Shown here piece by piece: positions 1 to 13,000 of a stretch of 64,000 nucleotides of DNA. Every line of letters begins with the position of its first letter. The stretch's first letter is position 1. The position numbers and the translations under genes are program-made. Source of the stretch: Notospermus geniculatus (Eukaryota > Nemertea > Pilidiophora > Heteronemertea > Lineidae); assembly GCA_002633025.1 (NCBI GenBank), contig NMRB01000629.1:53999-117998 (forward strand), in the 5' to 3' direction. The notes beneath the pieces were generated by a model that did no database searches, was not told the DNA's origin, and saw only the letters and a list, made by a program, of their open reading frames with translations.

Positions 1-2819
1 TAAACCCTCACTGCATTCCGGTATTACACATGTAACACTTGCTAAGTGTTAACAATGTTAACACTTAAGAAAGTGTAGAATTAACACTTGGTCACTGTGG
101 AGACGCTTGCAAAGTGTTATATATATAACTCTTTAAGAGTTAAGTCCAACACTTTAGTTTTTAGAGTGTATATGGACATTAAATAAGGAGAGCGATTTTA
201 TATCCATATTAAAAACTCAGCTGCGATTGGCTGATTTAGTGTGGACATAAATTCGTGATTTAATGTGGACATAAAATCGGAAATAATGTGGACATTAAAT
301 ATGAATTGTGTCCACTCCGATAGACGGACGTCCGTCAACAGCCAGGGATGATATCCCATAATGCCGGAAAAGTGAGTGGAGTTCCCAGGAATATATTGCG
401 CAAGATGTTTCCACTGACTGGCGCCTGGCTTTACAAAATCTGCTGCAATAATTACCTGTACATGTAGTACTGTTCACAGAGTTCATCATCATGTTGCATT
501 GTATGATGAAATGATGACGAGGACACGACCGACTGTTGCAGTCCCGCAGGGAATGTTGATAATTAACATTCGGTTTTCACAGCAGGCGAGTAATGAGTTG
601 AATATTGCATTGGCTGCTACACGATTTATTCAATATCGGAAGGCGATGTGGTGGTATTGGTTCTTGTAGCAATGCTATGGATGCTAGGTCTCGCTGTGTG
701 TTCGCTCCACCACACACTTGACTACTCGTCTTGTCAAGTTAAGTGTGTTCAAGAAGCACTTTTTCTTCCCTAAATGATACATGTAGGCATAAAGACATCA
801 AACCCCTAAAGCAACCACTTGGGCACACGCTGGTGCTTGTCCGATGAGTTCCAGTTTTTCTCACCAGATGGCTCTTATCACCCTAATTTCCATGTTAAAA
901 TAATATTTCTAATCAAATTTGGGTTGGTGACCGTAGCATCCAACAATCCACTAGCCCTGAGCCCCAATTGGTGAAAAATGACCAATTCATAAAGGTGCCA
1001 GGGTTGGATAAACCTGTTGGTTACATCCCTGTACATATGTACAGTAGTCTATCTAAATGTATAGCAGATACCCGAGAGACACATTGCGCGCAAGGGGACT
1101 GGCTGCTAAATGTTCTATATCACAAGAACTATTGAATGGAATCGTATGGAATTTTCACACATCATGGAGAAGACCCATAGCTATCATATAAAACAATTGG
1201 AGAAAGTTTCATTGAACATTTCTTTGGGTATCACGTTTTTCTCAGAATGTCGGAAACCAAGTGGTTGCTTTAGGGGTTTGATGTCTTTATGATGTAGGTG
1301 ATACCATAAAGGAATCAATCATAAAGGTTCAACTTACAAATTTAGCATAAATGCGGCCAGAATGATGAGGGCTGGGCACTGAATGAGGGCCATTTCTAAA
1401 ATGCGGATTCTGCGGAATCTGCGGATTGGGCGGAATCTGCGGATAAAGGTTAAATTGGCGGATTGAGTGAGTGTAATTNTGTTAGTATCACGTTCGAACG
1501 TGATGTTATTGCGTTCGAACGTGATAAAAAATAAAATTACTTGGCACTAATACGCTTCCGTAGATGCCAACCCAAGCTGGCTGGTGATAAATCCCAATAC
1601 ACCGACTAAATTTGCTAATAACTTAGAAATTTGGCCATCTCTCCGACTTTGACTGACTAATAGAAATAACTTTTTTGGATGTGGAGATCCTCCCAAACCA
1701 CCCTAATTTAGTATATAAGCCAATAAACACAGACTTTTGTCGCCTATATTCATCTATCGACGGCCCAGTCTCGGGCTCGAGTTTAGGTTTCGGTTTTATC
1801 ATAAGCGGACCTCTGACCTCATTTTACCATGAAAACTGGACAGTGAGACCGGCTGGAACCAGTGACACCTATTGAGCGATATAGAAAGTAATGGCATAAA
1901 CATGATGGCGGATGCTGTTTGATGCTCACGCCCAGATTCAGAAAAACATCCGCATTTCTAAGTCAGTGATTCCGATTTTGTGCGATCAACTGGCTTTTTA
2001 TATTCTTCGATACCTAAAGATTCCTTAGAAACGCAGGTATACCCAATCAGATTGAGAACAAAGTGAATAAATCCACCTGAAATGACCCAGACGGACATGA
2101 CATGACATGACCGTGCAAATGCATGACGTGCATGCATTGCTGATCATGGGTCGTGTCATGGCTAGGCCTACCGCCCATCGGTAGGCCTACCCTGTAACCC
2201 TGCCTGTGTGCCCTGGCCTTGCCTAGCCGCCCTACTAGGCCTAGGCCAATCAGTGCCTGCCTGCTGCTGCGGTGATACTGCACTCACTGACACACTGTCA
2301 CTGCTAGTAATAGACCACTTGCGCAAGTCGGCCATTACAGCCAGAAGGTGTAAACAAACCTTGGGCCCAGTGCATTGTGCCGACGGTAAGCACAGGAGCC
2401 AACTGTACAAATGTATTAGGCCCCCTAGGGCGAGGTTAATGTTTACACCCTGGGCTGATAAGCGCAAGGGGTCTATACTAGGCCTGCCGCCCTAGGCCTG
2501 CCTAGGATTAGGCCTAGGAAGGAGGCCTATACTCCTCCTACACTGAGGACTCTGTCTGATAGTGATGCAATTTAACATCGCAGCATTTATTTTGCCGGCA
2601 GACAATATTTTTTAGTTTGTAATGCCGTCTTTCGTTATTTTACGGATAGGCCTAGGTTATTTTTCATTTGGTCCAGGTTTGCGTCTGGCATGTCCACGTT
2701 GCGTAATGGTCAAAAATGATAAAACAGACCGATTTAGACTGAAAAAGTGACAAAAAATCTTGGAAGATGAAGGAAAAAAGTATAAAATTAAAAGGACATA
2801 TTGACAAAGACATGAAAGA
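1..2819. other. left intergenic region, no gene recognised
   Basis: I see no exon series here. The first 175 bases are rich in AGTGTTAACACT-like words in both orientations. About 1385-1450 holds short tandem words around TCTGCGGAT, and 1487-1527 carries two TTCGAACGTGATA-type palindromes. The stretch 2140-2530 is saturated with TAGGCCTA. A single N at 1479 marks an unresolved base or contig join. Open frames here look like chance frames in repeats. Confidence 0.6.
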
Positions 2820-2903
2820 GTGCACCGCTACCCAGATTTGAACCTGTGTATACCTACATGCCAGCTAACAGTCCTACGCTCTAACCACTACGCTACAGGG
2901 CTC
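2820..2903 (-). repeat. tRNA-derived SINE head
   Basis: On the minus strand this reads as a polymerase III promoter pair: an A-box-like TAGCGTAGTGG followed about 50 bases later by a B-box-like GGTTCAAATC. The ends do not pair as a tRNA acceptor stem, so I call it a tRNA-derived short interspersed element and not a functional tRNA. Part of the same sequence recurs at 3558-3580. Confidence 0.5.
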
Positions 2904-3184
2904 ACGCTCAGCCTTGGAAGTTTTCTTTGGGTGATTTGGAAAACCTGTTTTATACGCCATTTACTGAGTCCTAACCCTAACCCTAAGGGACCTATCCCAA
3001 AGGAACTATCCCTAAGGGACCTAACCCTAACGGACCTATCCCTAAGGGACCAACCCTGAAGGACCTATCATACTCCTATCCCTAAGAGACCTATCCTTAA
3101 GGGACCTAACCTAAAAGGGACCTAATAACCCTATCGTATTATGACTAGTAAAACATGTGCAAACGGAAGACAGAGACAGCATTA
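2880..3184. repeat. telomere-like degenerate CCCTAA block, copy 1
   Basis: A block with CCCTAACCCTAA followed by degenerate variants such as CCCTAAGGGACC and CCTATCCC. An almost identical block lies at 3558-3874. It could be an interstitial telomeric tract or a satellite built from a similar unit. Confidence 0.6.
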
Positions 3185-3557
3185 GGCCATTCTTTTTTTA
3201 TTTGTTGTTTAGCGGATTTTTTGCCAGTAAACTCAAGACAGGAGACAGGAAAAAAATAAAAATAAAAGTCCAATCTTTCCGATGGATTTATATTTTTTGT
3301 TTTAGCTAGCCTTTATCCAGTGAAACCAAGACAGGCGGAAATAAAAAAACTCAAATATCATGATTGCTGTTGATGTCGCTGATCTGCCCGGCCGACGAAC
3401 GCAGCAAATGTTCGAAAATATCCCCCACAACAGCACTGGACGGGACCTCACCAAATGTTTTTAATAGAGTGCTCATACCTCGCTGAAGAATGATTTTGAA
3501 AAAACATTGAAAGGTTGAAAAACGGGACCGGCGGAAATAAAAAAGATGTTTTTTTTN

Positions 3558-3874
3558 TCTAACCACTACGCTACGGGGCTCACGCTCAGCCTTGGAAGTT
3601 TTCTTTGGGTGATTTGGAAAACCTGTTTTATACGCCATTTACTGAGTCCTAACCCTAACCCTAACCCTAACCCTAAGGGACCTATCCCAAAGGAACTATC
3701 CCTAAGGGACCTAACCCTAACGGACCTATCCCTAAGGGACCAACCCTGAAGGACCTATCATACTCCTATCCCTAAGAGACCTATCCTTAAGTGACCTTAC
3801 CTAAAAGGGACCTAATAACCCTATCGTATTATGACTAGTAAAACATGTGCAAACGGAAGACAGAGACAGCATTA
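3558..3874. repeat. telomere-like degenerate CCCTAA block, copy 2
   Basis: Near-identical to 2880-3184 but with two extra CCCTAA units. It begins immediately after the N at 3557, so the doubling may be an unresolved contig or haplotype overlap. Confidence 0.6.
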
Positions 3875-4039
3875 ATATAACTAAAAAAAATTGTCTGCCA
3901 GCAAAATAAACACTTCGATTTAACATCATCTTCTTTTTCAGTGTTGATGCGTCCCTCTCATTGACATCCATATTCAATCATATTCCAAGTGAATCAAATG
4001 CTGTGAGTCCTGACAATCCCTGAGCTCGTACTGACTGAT

Positions 4040-7000
4040 ATGATGAGTGCCACAAACTGTACAAAGGATGTGTCCTCCTCACTCAATACTGAGGATAAGA
4101 AGCTGTTAGCTAAGATTGAGGAGGCAAACAGGTTTGTTTCGTGTTGGTTTATGTTTTGGTGTTGGTTGCTATCTAGTGGGAGGAGAGAGCCACATCTGGG
4201 GTAGGCCTTGGCCTACATGTAATTAGTGGTTCTCACAAGCGCTCCCTTCTGTCGTCATTTTTTGTGCACAGTTCTGAAGGGAGCACTGACTGCCTCAGCA
4301 TATGTTAGGATGGAGACAGGAGAGTAAATTTGTTATCTGTCTGTCTGTAGGTGTAGGCCACAAGACTCGCCGTGGTTCAAACTTTTGTCTAAGAAAAAAA
4401 GTCAAAACATTGCCGTTAAAATAAACTTCAGAGTTGGAATAAATCTTATATTTCAGATTATTTGAAGCAGATGAGAAGTCATTAAAGTCGTTGAGTGCAT
4501 CGAATGCTTCGAGTCATTCACGTAAGGGCTCCATATCAAGTATGAAGTCGGTCACCTCCGCCACTAGTCAGTTCAGTAACCTACCTTATGAGGAAGAACC
4601 TGGTGTGAAAGGTGAGAACTTGGCACAAAATAAAACCTCCTTCCACGGCTATTTTTTGTAAAGAAAAATGGTCTACAGTGTTTAGATATCCATGAAACTG
4701 TGGGCTGTCTTTTCAGTGAAGCAGTTACAGTGATTGAAACATGAATATCTCTGAGGAGAAGAGATCCATTTGGAGGGGGGCCCTGCTGAGCATTCCAGTC
4801 AATCCCAGTCACCTGTTCATATTGCGCAATTGTCAGTAACTGGAACGATAAGTGGTGTGATCTTAACCACATTCTTCAGGCATGCTGGGAGCTTTTCTGG
4901 TTACGTGCGCTGAGGATGTAGGATCCAACATAGAGCACAAAAAACGACACACAAAATGATAGTAAACATAAAGTCGTCTACAAATCTCGCAAGATTTGGA
5001 GACGACTTTATGTTTACTATCTCTGAGGATGTAGGAAGTTCATTTTGATGGGAGGAAAGAAGACAATTTAACCCCTGACTTGGGAATTAACACCTGCATG
5101 AGAATATCACACTTTCCACAAGTTGATCTATTCTATTGTCCTGTTGTAACATTTTGAATACCAGTAGCGAGTATGTCCTGTTTGTCTTTCTACAGTTATG
5201 ACAGTTGTGTAAATATTTCCACAGTTTTGTCCTTCTTTCGAGTTGTAATCTTTACCTGTATTGCACCTGTTTATTGTCTTATTGTAGTTTATGAAGCTGG
5301 GTAATTGTGGGCTGAATTTTTTTCGTAACCAGTAAGTCCCATTACAATCACGACTCTGCAGCGAATGCTGCAGTGTGATGGCGATTTTGCCGCCTCATTA
5401 AACCAGATCAATCAGTTAAAATCTATTTTTTTCTGCAACCCTTCCTTTCAGCTTATGATGCTTTGCAAAAAGTTTTAGCAAAGTACAATTGTCAGCTGCA
5501 GTCAAGTCAACGCCCCGGTAGGAATGCATCAACATTTATTCTGCATCATAGAAAGGCAGCGCTGTCTTCATGTGAACGACTTGCCATTTCACTCTAACTG
5601 CCCGGAGAAATTTGGTCAAATGGTTTTCAAAAGATTCACTCTTTGGAATTTCTTTATCAGCACATGCTACGGTCGTCCACCTTATCACTACATGACCATA
5701 GCTGAGTACGGATATGTAATGATAATGTACGGATATCAGACTGAAAGTGACTAGAACTGGATTACCAAAAGTCAATAGTTTGGTGACTGGAAAACAAGAA
5801 TTATTTGTCACGTTTGTCGTCATTTCCTTCCTTGGCAGTTTTGGTGAAATGTCGAGTTTGCCCTTATTTTTTTCTGTTCTGCTGGAATGATGAGTTAGAC
5901 CTGGTCTTGGGATTATTGAGGTCAGCGTGACCTGATTACGTTCCCAATCACCCCGGCTCCCTCTTTGTATGTAGTGTTGTTTCAATGGAGTCGCTCTCTC
6001 CTGCGAGATTCTGTCTCAATTTGGTTGACGATTCTGGCCACCTTTTGTTTTTTGCCGACACCCTACGACAAGACCAGGTCAACCTGATGATGTAACACTT
6101 CAGTTCGCCTCCTCTTTCTGTTACTATTCCAATATTTTCGCAGGTTGCTTTCGATGTTCTTATCCCTGCTGCCAGGGGATCAACTTTCAATACTAACTGC
6201 AGGCCGTTGCATTCAATAACGACAAGCTTTTAGAACCATTTGTTGACACAAAATTTGCTCGTTATGATTGTGTCATTCTGAGAGCACGTGACCCAATGTT
6301 TGCCATTTTCTGATCCGTATTGTTGTTTGTGTCAGACTTTCTCACTTTCAGGGGAAAAAATGTGCCAGGGCAGTTGACCCAATTTCTGTTGAAACTAACA
6401 CCATGTCACTCCATGTACATGTAGGCCTTGGTACCATTTTCTAGTAGAAAGTGGGAGATTGCTTGGGGTGGGGTGGGACATCATAACAACACAGCTGGAC
6501 ATGGGATTCTCTCCATCTTCCCTGTCTTTTGGACGCACGTCACTACTAACCCACAAAAACTTCTGTAGCCAGGGCTCCTGCTCCCAGCATCCATGTTGCA
6601 GATCTTAGGGTCGCTTTGGGAAGTTGAGATTGTGGCCTGTGATTGGTACTAACTGATGACAATGGCATGCCTCAGACATAAAATGTGCTTTGATTTTGGG
6701 CACGTTTCTGTTGAGATTGAGTTCTCTGCATGGTTTGTATGGTTGATGTTAGCATGTACCCACAGTCCCTGGCGACTGACATGTACCCACAGTCCCTGGC
6801 GACTGACATGTACCCGCAGTCCCTGGCAACTGACATGTACCCACAGTCCCTGGTGACTGACATGTACCCACAGTCCCTGGCGACTGACATGTACCCACAG
6901 TCCCTGGCGACTGACATGTACCCGCAGTCCCTGGCGACTGACTGGTTTGCATGGTTGTGTTATGTTACTTGATATCTGCAGTATTTTAGCAATGATTCCT

Positions 7001-10000
7001 TCATGATATCAGCAGAATCATATTTCTGATGTCAGTAATATGAACGACAGTGACACACCGGTTTCATATTTCATCCTCGTTACAGCTAACAGTGAAGATT
7101 CATGGGAAACATGGGGCCGTATCGTCAACGATTGGGAGACGTACTCGAAGAGAAAACCTCAGTACTTAAAGGTAAGTGTTAACTCTTCCTGGAGTAAGGA
7201 TTGACATACACTCCTCTCGCAGAACACTGCGAGAGGAGTGTAGGATTGACATTGAGTGATGTCAGGTCAAAGGCCCGAGTCAGAGGGTTAATCAGTGTTG
7301 AGGTATTGTAATGTATCTTAAAACAACAAGGCCTTCAATGACTTTGCCTTCAGACTGCACTCCAATAGACGATTCTCGAATTAGCAGATCTGCGCACTTC
7401 TGCCGAAATCGCAACCACAACCTCGATCTGAAACCATTTGATGTGACGCAATCCATGATTCAAATGGATTGCTCAATGGTCAACTCTGACGCAAAGTCGT
7501 CGAAGTCCCTGTCGTGTGGTTGTGGTTACGATTTCGGCGGAAGTCCACTGATCTTTCTCGTTTACGTCAATTTGAGAATTGTCTATTGGCATTGCCAAAG
7601 GTGCAGCGACGTTCTGCTGTGATTCTAACACCTTTCTGTATCTTGTCACCAAAAAGAACCCCATCTCATCGACCCCTTATACATCATCCTTGCAGGATCT
7701 AGTCAGGAAAGGCATCCCTCATCACTTCCGTGGCCTAGTCTGGCAACTTCTCTGTAACGCCTACAGCTCATCAGCCAAGGAACAATATGCTGAATTACTC
7801 AAACGAAGCTCTCCTTACGAGAAGGTGATACGCCGTGATATCGCACGGACGTATCCCGACCATGATTTCTTCAAGGAGAAGGACGGTTTAGGACAGGAGA
7901 GTCTGTTCAATGTGATGAAGGTAAGGGCACATGACATCGCAGTACTGCATCCAGAAAAGGGGGCGTGGCTTTTGATCATGGGATCCCAGTAGAGTCTAAA
8001 TGCCTGATTCTCCTGTCAAATTCATGGAATTTCAACAAAATAGTGGGGGCGTACGCCCCTTCCACTCCCCTCTAAATCCGGCCCTGCATGGGACATACAT
8101 GTATGTGTTGTCAAACAGTGCTTGATGCTGTGCATCACGCTGGCTGAGAGAAGACAGTTCTGCTACAGGCCTTTCCAACAACGATGGTGGTCTAACAGTT
8201 CTCACCATAACCCTGACCATACCCAAAAGTTTCCTTTCTACAGCTAAGTTGCCCATTGAAAGCCAACTTGCACGAGAAACTCTGACATACATGTGGAGCA
8301 GCCCTTACAGTTTTATGTCCAGGATTTCCTCATCTGTTTGCAATCTCTTTCCAGGCGTACTCCCTCATCGACCGAGAGGTCGGCTATTGCCAAGGAAGTG
8401 GATTCATCGTCGGTTTATTACTTATGCAGGTAAATATTGATCCGTTGCACCATTATTGCCATGCAGGTCGAGAAGAACAATCAGTTCTTGCAGATCTGAC
8501 CTACACAGGTCGTCAAAGATCAGCACAATGTCTTTAAAGAGGAGACAACATTCGGTGAATTGATGTACAGCTGGAGGAAACCAGAGTACCCGGGGCTGAC
8601 CGAGCCACCCTCTCTATCACATGACAAATGGATCCAAACGGGATTGAACCTGACTCCTCAGAGGTGTCAGGAGCCGATGTTTCCACTGCGGGGTGACAGA
8701 GTGTCTTGATCAAAACTCCTCTTTGTTTCAGATGCCTGAAGAGGAAGCGTTTGCCGTTCTAGTCACTCTAATGTTCGATTATAAACTCCGTGACCTTTTC
8801 AAACCTCACATGTTTGAACTTGGATTGTGTATGTTCAAACTGGAATGCATGCTCCAGGTAAGTGAGGCTGTCGGACGTGTTGGCCATTTAGAGGGATTAA
8901 AACTTGTGACCGAGAATACTTTATGATTTATTTAAGACTACTATGGTCTCATTGTTGATTAATCTGGGTTTGTTTGTGTTTGTTCCAGGATTATCTCCCT
9001 GAACTTTACCAACATTTCCAAGGTCAGGGTTTCCACACGTCGATCTACGCCTCATCGTGGTTCCTTACACTCTATACGACAGCACTGCCATTGTCTGTGG
9101 CCTGTAGGATCATGGATATCTTCATATCTGAGGTGAGTGGGAGCTCACTGAATCGAGTTATTAGAAAGACTGAGGTGAAAGCTGAAGGCCAGATACGGCA
9201 TTTACTCTGTAGACTTCCTGAGTGACTACCAGTAAATGTACAGCAGGAGAAATGCAGGCGCAGTTCTAAGGGGGGCACATGCCCCTCTTTTGGCTAACAA
9301 ATCTCTAAAATTGACCGTGAAATTCTGGAATTTGGAGCAAATCTTTGAAATTCACCGCAGATTTTAATGTTAAGTAGCACAGGGCACCCCTCTTTTCCCG
9401 ATTCCTGGTTCCGCCCCTGGAACCTGGAGAAAACCTCTGACGTCACAGTCAGTCGCCCTCGCTACATGAAGAATGGTTCTGACTGGGGGACGAACCCACA
9501 ACCTCAGTGGCGACTGGTGCCGATGGAGCCACTACGCCACTCTGACGCCCCAGTGATACAGATCACCAGTTTGCTGGCTGCCCTGGGTAACGTCACTCTG
9601 GAGATCTCTAACTAATGTGGGCCTGTTTATTTACAGGGATTTGAAATCATCTTTCGTGTTGCTGTTGCCATCTTGTGTCAAAACCAAGTCGAGTTACTTT
9701 CCGAAGATATGGAGGGCATGTTACGGGTAAGTTTTTGAGACTTCGTCTTCGAACTGGGGCAGATAGGAGAGGGCGGGCTTCCCCCTCTCGGCAACCAAGC
9801 ATGTCTCATCAGGATTGGCCAAACATGGCATCTGAGAACATGTAGATTTTGATATTTTCTGTGGAGAACCTAAAACCCCTCTCAGCACCCGCCTCTACTG
9901 GTGGCCCTTCAAAAAACCCAGGATCTGCACCCAATGAGTGGCAGGATTGTATGATGCCATTTGAGTCGCTGGGGAACTGGAATCATCATTAAGACCTATT

Positions 10001-13000
10001 CAAAGAATCTTGCAGCTAGTTGGCCCCGATGCCGGGTGGTGTATGTTATTTCTGTTTTAGTTGTCCATGCATAGAATTTGAAGCTCATAGATGAGGTTCG
10101 TGGGTTCGAATCCGGTAGGATTAGGAAGCTATGTCTTTCACCTTAGAAACCCGCTCTATTTCATGTTCATAGATCATGAGGAAAAGATGAAATATCTGAT
10201 GATTTGTGTTTATGTTTCAGTGCATACAGAAGGAGGCTCCCTCACGACATGAACTTGATCCTGATGCTTTGCTCCAGACTGCTTTCCAAGTCAAAATCAA
10301 CACAAAGAAGATGAAAAAGTAGGCTAAGTTTCTTATTCTGTCTCTACAGGGTGTAGCGAAATAAAATAATGACCACATGAGAACTTCTCCTTACTCTGTA
10401 CACAGGGGGGCTGAGTAGGCGCAGATCCAGACCAGGGGGACGCACCCGCCGCACGCCCCCCCCCTTTCGGCTGACTAATCTGTAAAATCGACTGCGAAAT
10501 TCTGAAATTTGGAGCAAATCATTGAAATTCACCGCAGATTTCAATGTTTCTAGCACAGTGCACCACCTCTTTCCCAAAATCCTGGATCCGCCCCTGCTGA
10601 GCTATGGAAACACAGCCTGAGGTGTGCACACACAGACTGAGCTGTTGAAAACTTCAGCCAGTGAACTGTGATAAATGTGACCATCTCTCAATAGGTGCCA
10701 CCGCTGTGCCTTTATTTACACCTGCCATTGAATTAGACCACGACTTGGTTGGTTGCACAAACAGAACTGAAAGGTGTCATCTCTGCACTGTGAATGGATA
10801 AATTGGCCGTATAGTCAGGGAGGTCATACCATTAGTTAGTATGTGACGAGATTTGCCGTGTGTAATGGATAGATCTGACATGGCGTTACAGTTTTGCCGT
10901 GTGTAATGGATAGATCCGACATGGCGTTACAGTTGATGTATTATCAGGGATCTCCGATGACCTCGAGTGATTCAGAGGAGGAGGGGGATCCACCATGGCT
11001 CGTGTGAGTTGGTCAAGCATTTGATCTCAGTGGTTCAATCATTATAGATTTAGCACCCTCCCTTTTGATGCACTTTTTTCCTACCAAGGAATCATTCGCG
11101 TTAGGTCACCAGATTTGGGGTGTTTTGACTGCTTCCAATGTTTGGGGTAGTGGGTGGATACAAAATTGGGATGAAAAGTTTACTGCACTTATCAAGTCCA
11201 CAGAGAGTGTGCTTGGTCCACTCTATATAAAGAGTCCCTAAAGGCCCGTTTCCACTACTGTGATTCCGCCGTGGTTTGCAGCGAGCAACATGTTTTTCAC
11301 AGGCATTGGGATAATCAATAGGGCATGTATTGTTGAGCCATCGAAGGATTATCGAAAACCGTGTGAAAACTGCAACGCTCTCTGCAAACCGCGGCAGAAT
11401 CTGCTGTAGCAGAAATGGGCCTTTAAAGGGCTACATTTCCAATCAACCAAGCCTTGTATTGCCATAATTATAGCCTTCGCATACATTCTATAAACCTGTT
11501 GTGATCATTGACTCAATTAGAATATCTGGGTGAATTGTTATTAGCAAACTACTTAACACTTCTACATCAACATTTTACCTGTTTTGATCATTAAGAATAA
11601 ACCAAGTGGTTATTTCCCTGAACTGACACCTGGTATTAGCCACTAGGACTTAGTTCTCGTGATATATTTGCTTAAAATTTGCCAGAAGTGTTTCTTGGAT
11701 GAGGATCAGCGGTTTACCTGTCCGTGCAGCAGGTAGCCGTACTTATATCGGGTTCAATTCGCTGCGGCAGCAGAACAATGTTGTGGATTTCTTACCCAAC
11801 TATTTCCTACACGACGATACACGAAGTATTGTCTTAGGTTTTTACGGTGGAGATGTTTCTGACTGTAGCGAAACATCCGTCATGTCTTGTTATGCAGTTA
11901 GACAAGTTAGGTAAGCATGTGTCGAAGTGGTGTAGTGGAATGGAAGCACACAGGTCTCTCACTTCTAAGGTTGCTGGTTCAATCATATTTTACCAGTTTA
12001 ATGCGAGGTTTGAGAAAAATATGACAAATGACCTGGAAATGTCAATATTGATATTTGATGACATTCTTTCCCACATTAGGCCCCAGCTGTGTGGATCTGG
12101 TGAATAGAATAATCCCATGGTATTGTGTGATTGATTTGAAAGAAATGTAGGTCATGTGAAAATCAGGTCAGATTTTCAGTTCCCCTTTAGGCTGATCTCT
12201 GCCAGCTGGCATGTGGTGAAAAATCATAAAGATGCAAAGTCGGAGCAGAAACTTGGACATCACAGTCCATAAAACCTTGCTGGGCCTAGTCACTTACTAA
12301 ATTACCCAGTTTGTACAGGCCAATGTACACAACTAGCAACCAACTAAGCTACATGTACCGAAGTTTTATGAACACAGGCCCAGAGCTGCTGAACTACTTG
12401 AGATGCTGAACTACTTGAGAGAAGGACCTGATTTAGCCCTTGAGGGGCCATGCCGAGCTCCCATTGGTTTTCGTCAGTCACACAGCTTGTGGGTGAGAGT
12501 ACTGGCGATGAGTCCGAACACCAGGCCAGGGTGCCCTGCATGACGAGGGGCTAGATACTACCAGAGGACTTCCTCTGTTTGTGTTTGATGGGGCAAGATG
12601 CAGTCGTGGGGAGGTCCTAATTTCAGGGCTTGATGGGGCTGACTGGGTATTGAACCTAGAACCTCAGAGGTGACGGTGCGGATGTTTCAACTCTACCACT
12701 CTGACAGCAAGCGCACATTCTGTGGAGATCATGATCAGTGTCCGTTAGTTTGATTTGAGGCCAAGTGCCACAGAACACGTTACCAGTGTAGCATTGCCTT
12801 CAAAGATACCATACCCTGACATGTTTCTAAACATTTACTCGCTACATCATCGATAAATTACCTGTTAGAACACCTACAGGTTGGTGCTAATTAGCATGAT
12901 ACATACCGTGTGGGATGCTGAGGATTATAACAAGTGATGCGGCCACCGGGATGCAGGTTCAGGAACGTTGGCCAGTTACCTGCTGGTGACGGCTGTTGGA

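Noticed and set aside
6656-6972. Long repeat-peptide frames on both strands (MYPQSLATD and GYMSVARDC types)
   Set aside because: They come from a 27-bp intronic minisatellite whose period is a multiple of three, so all frames tend to stay open. They lie inside an EVI5 intron.
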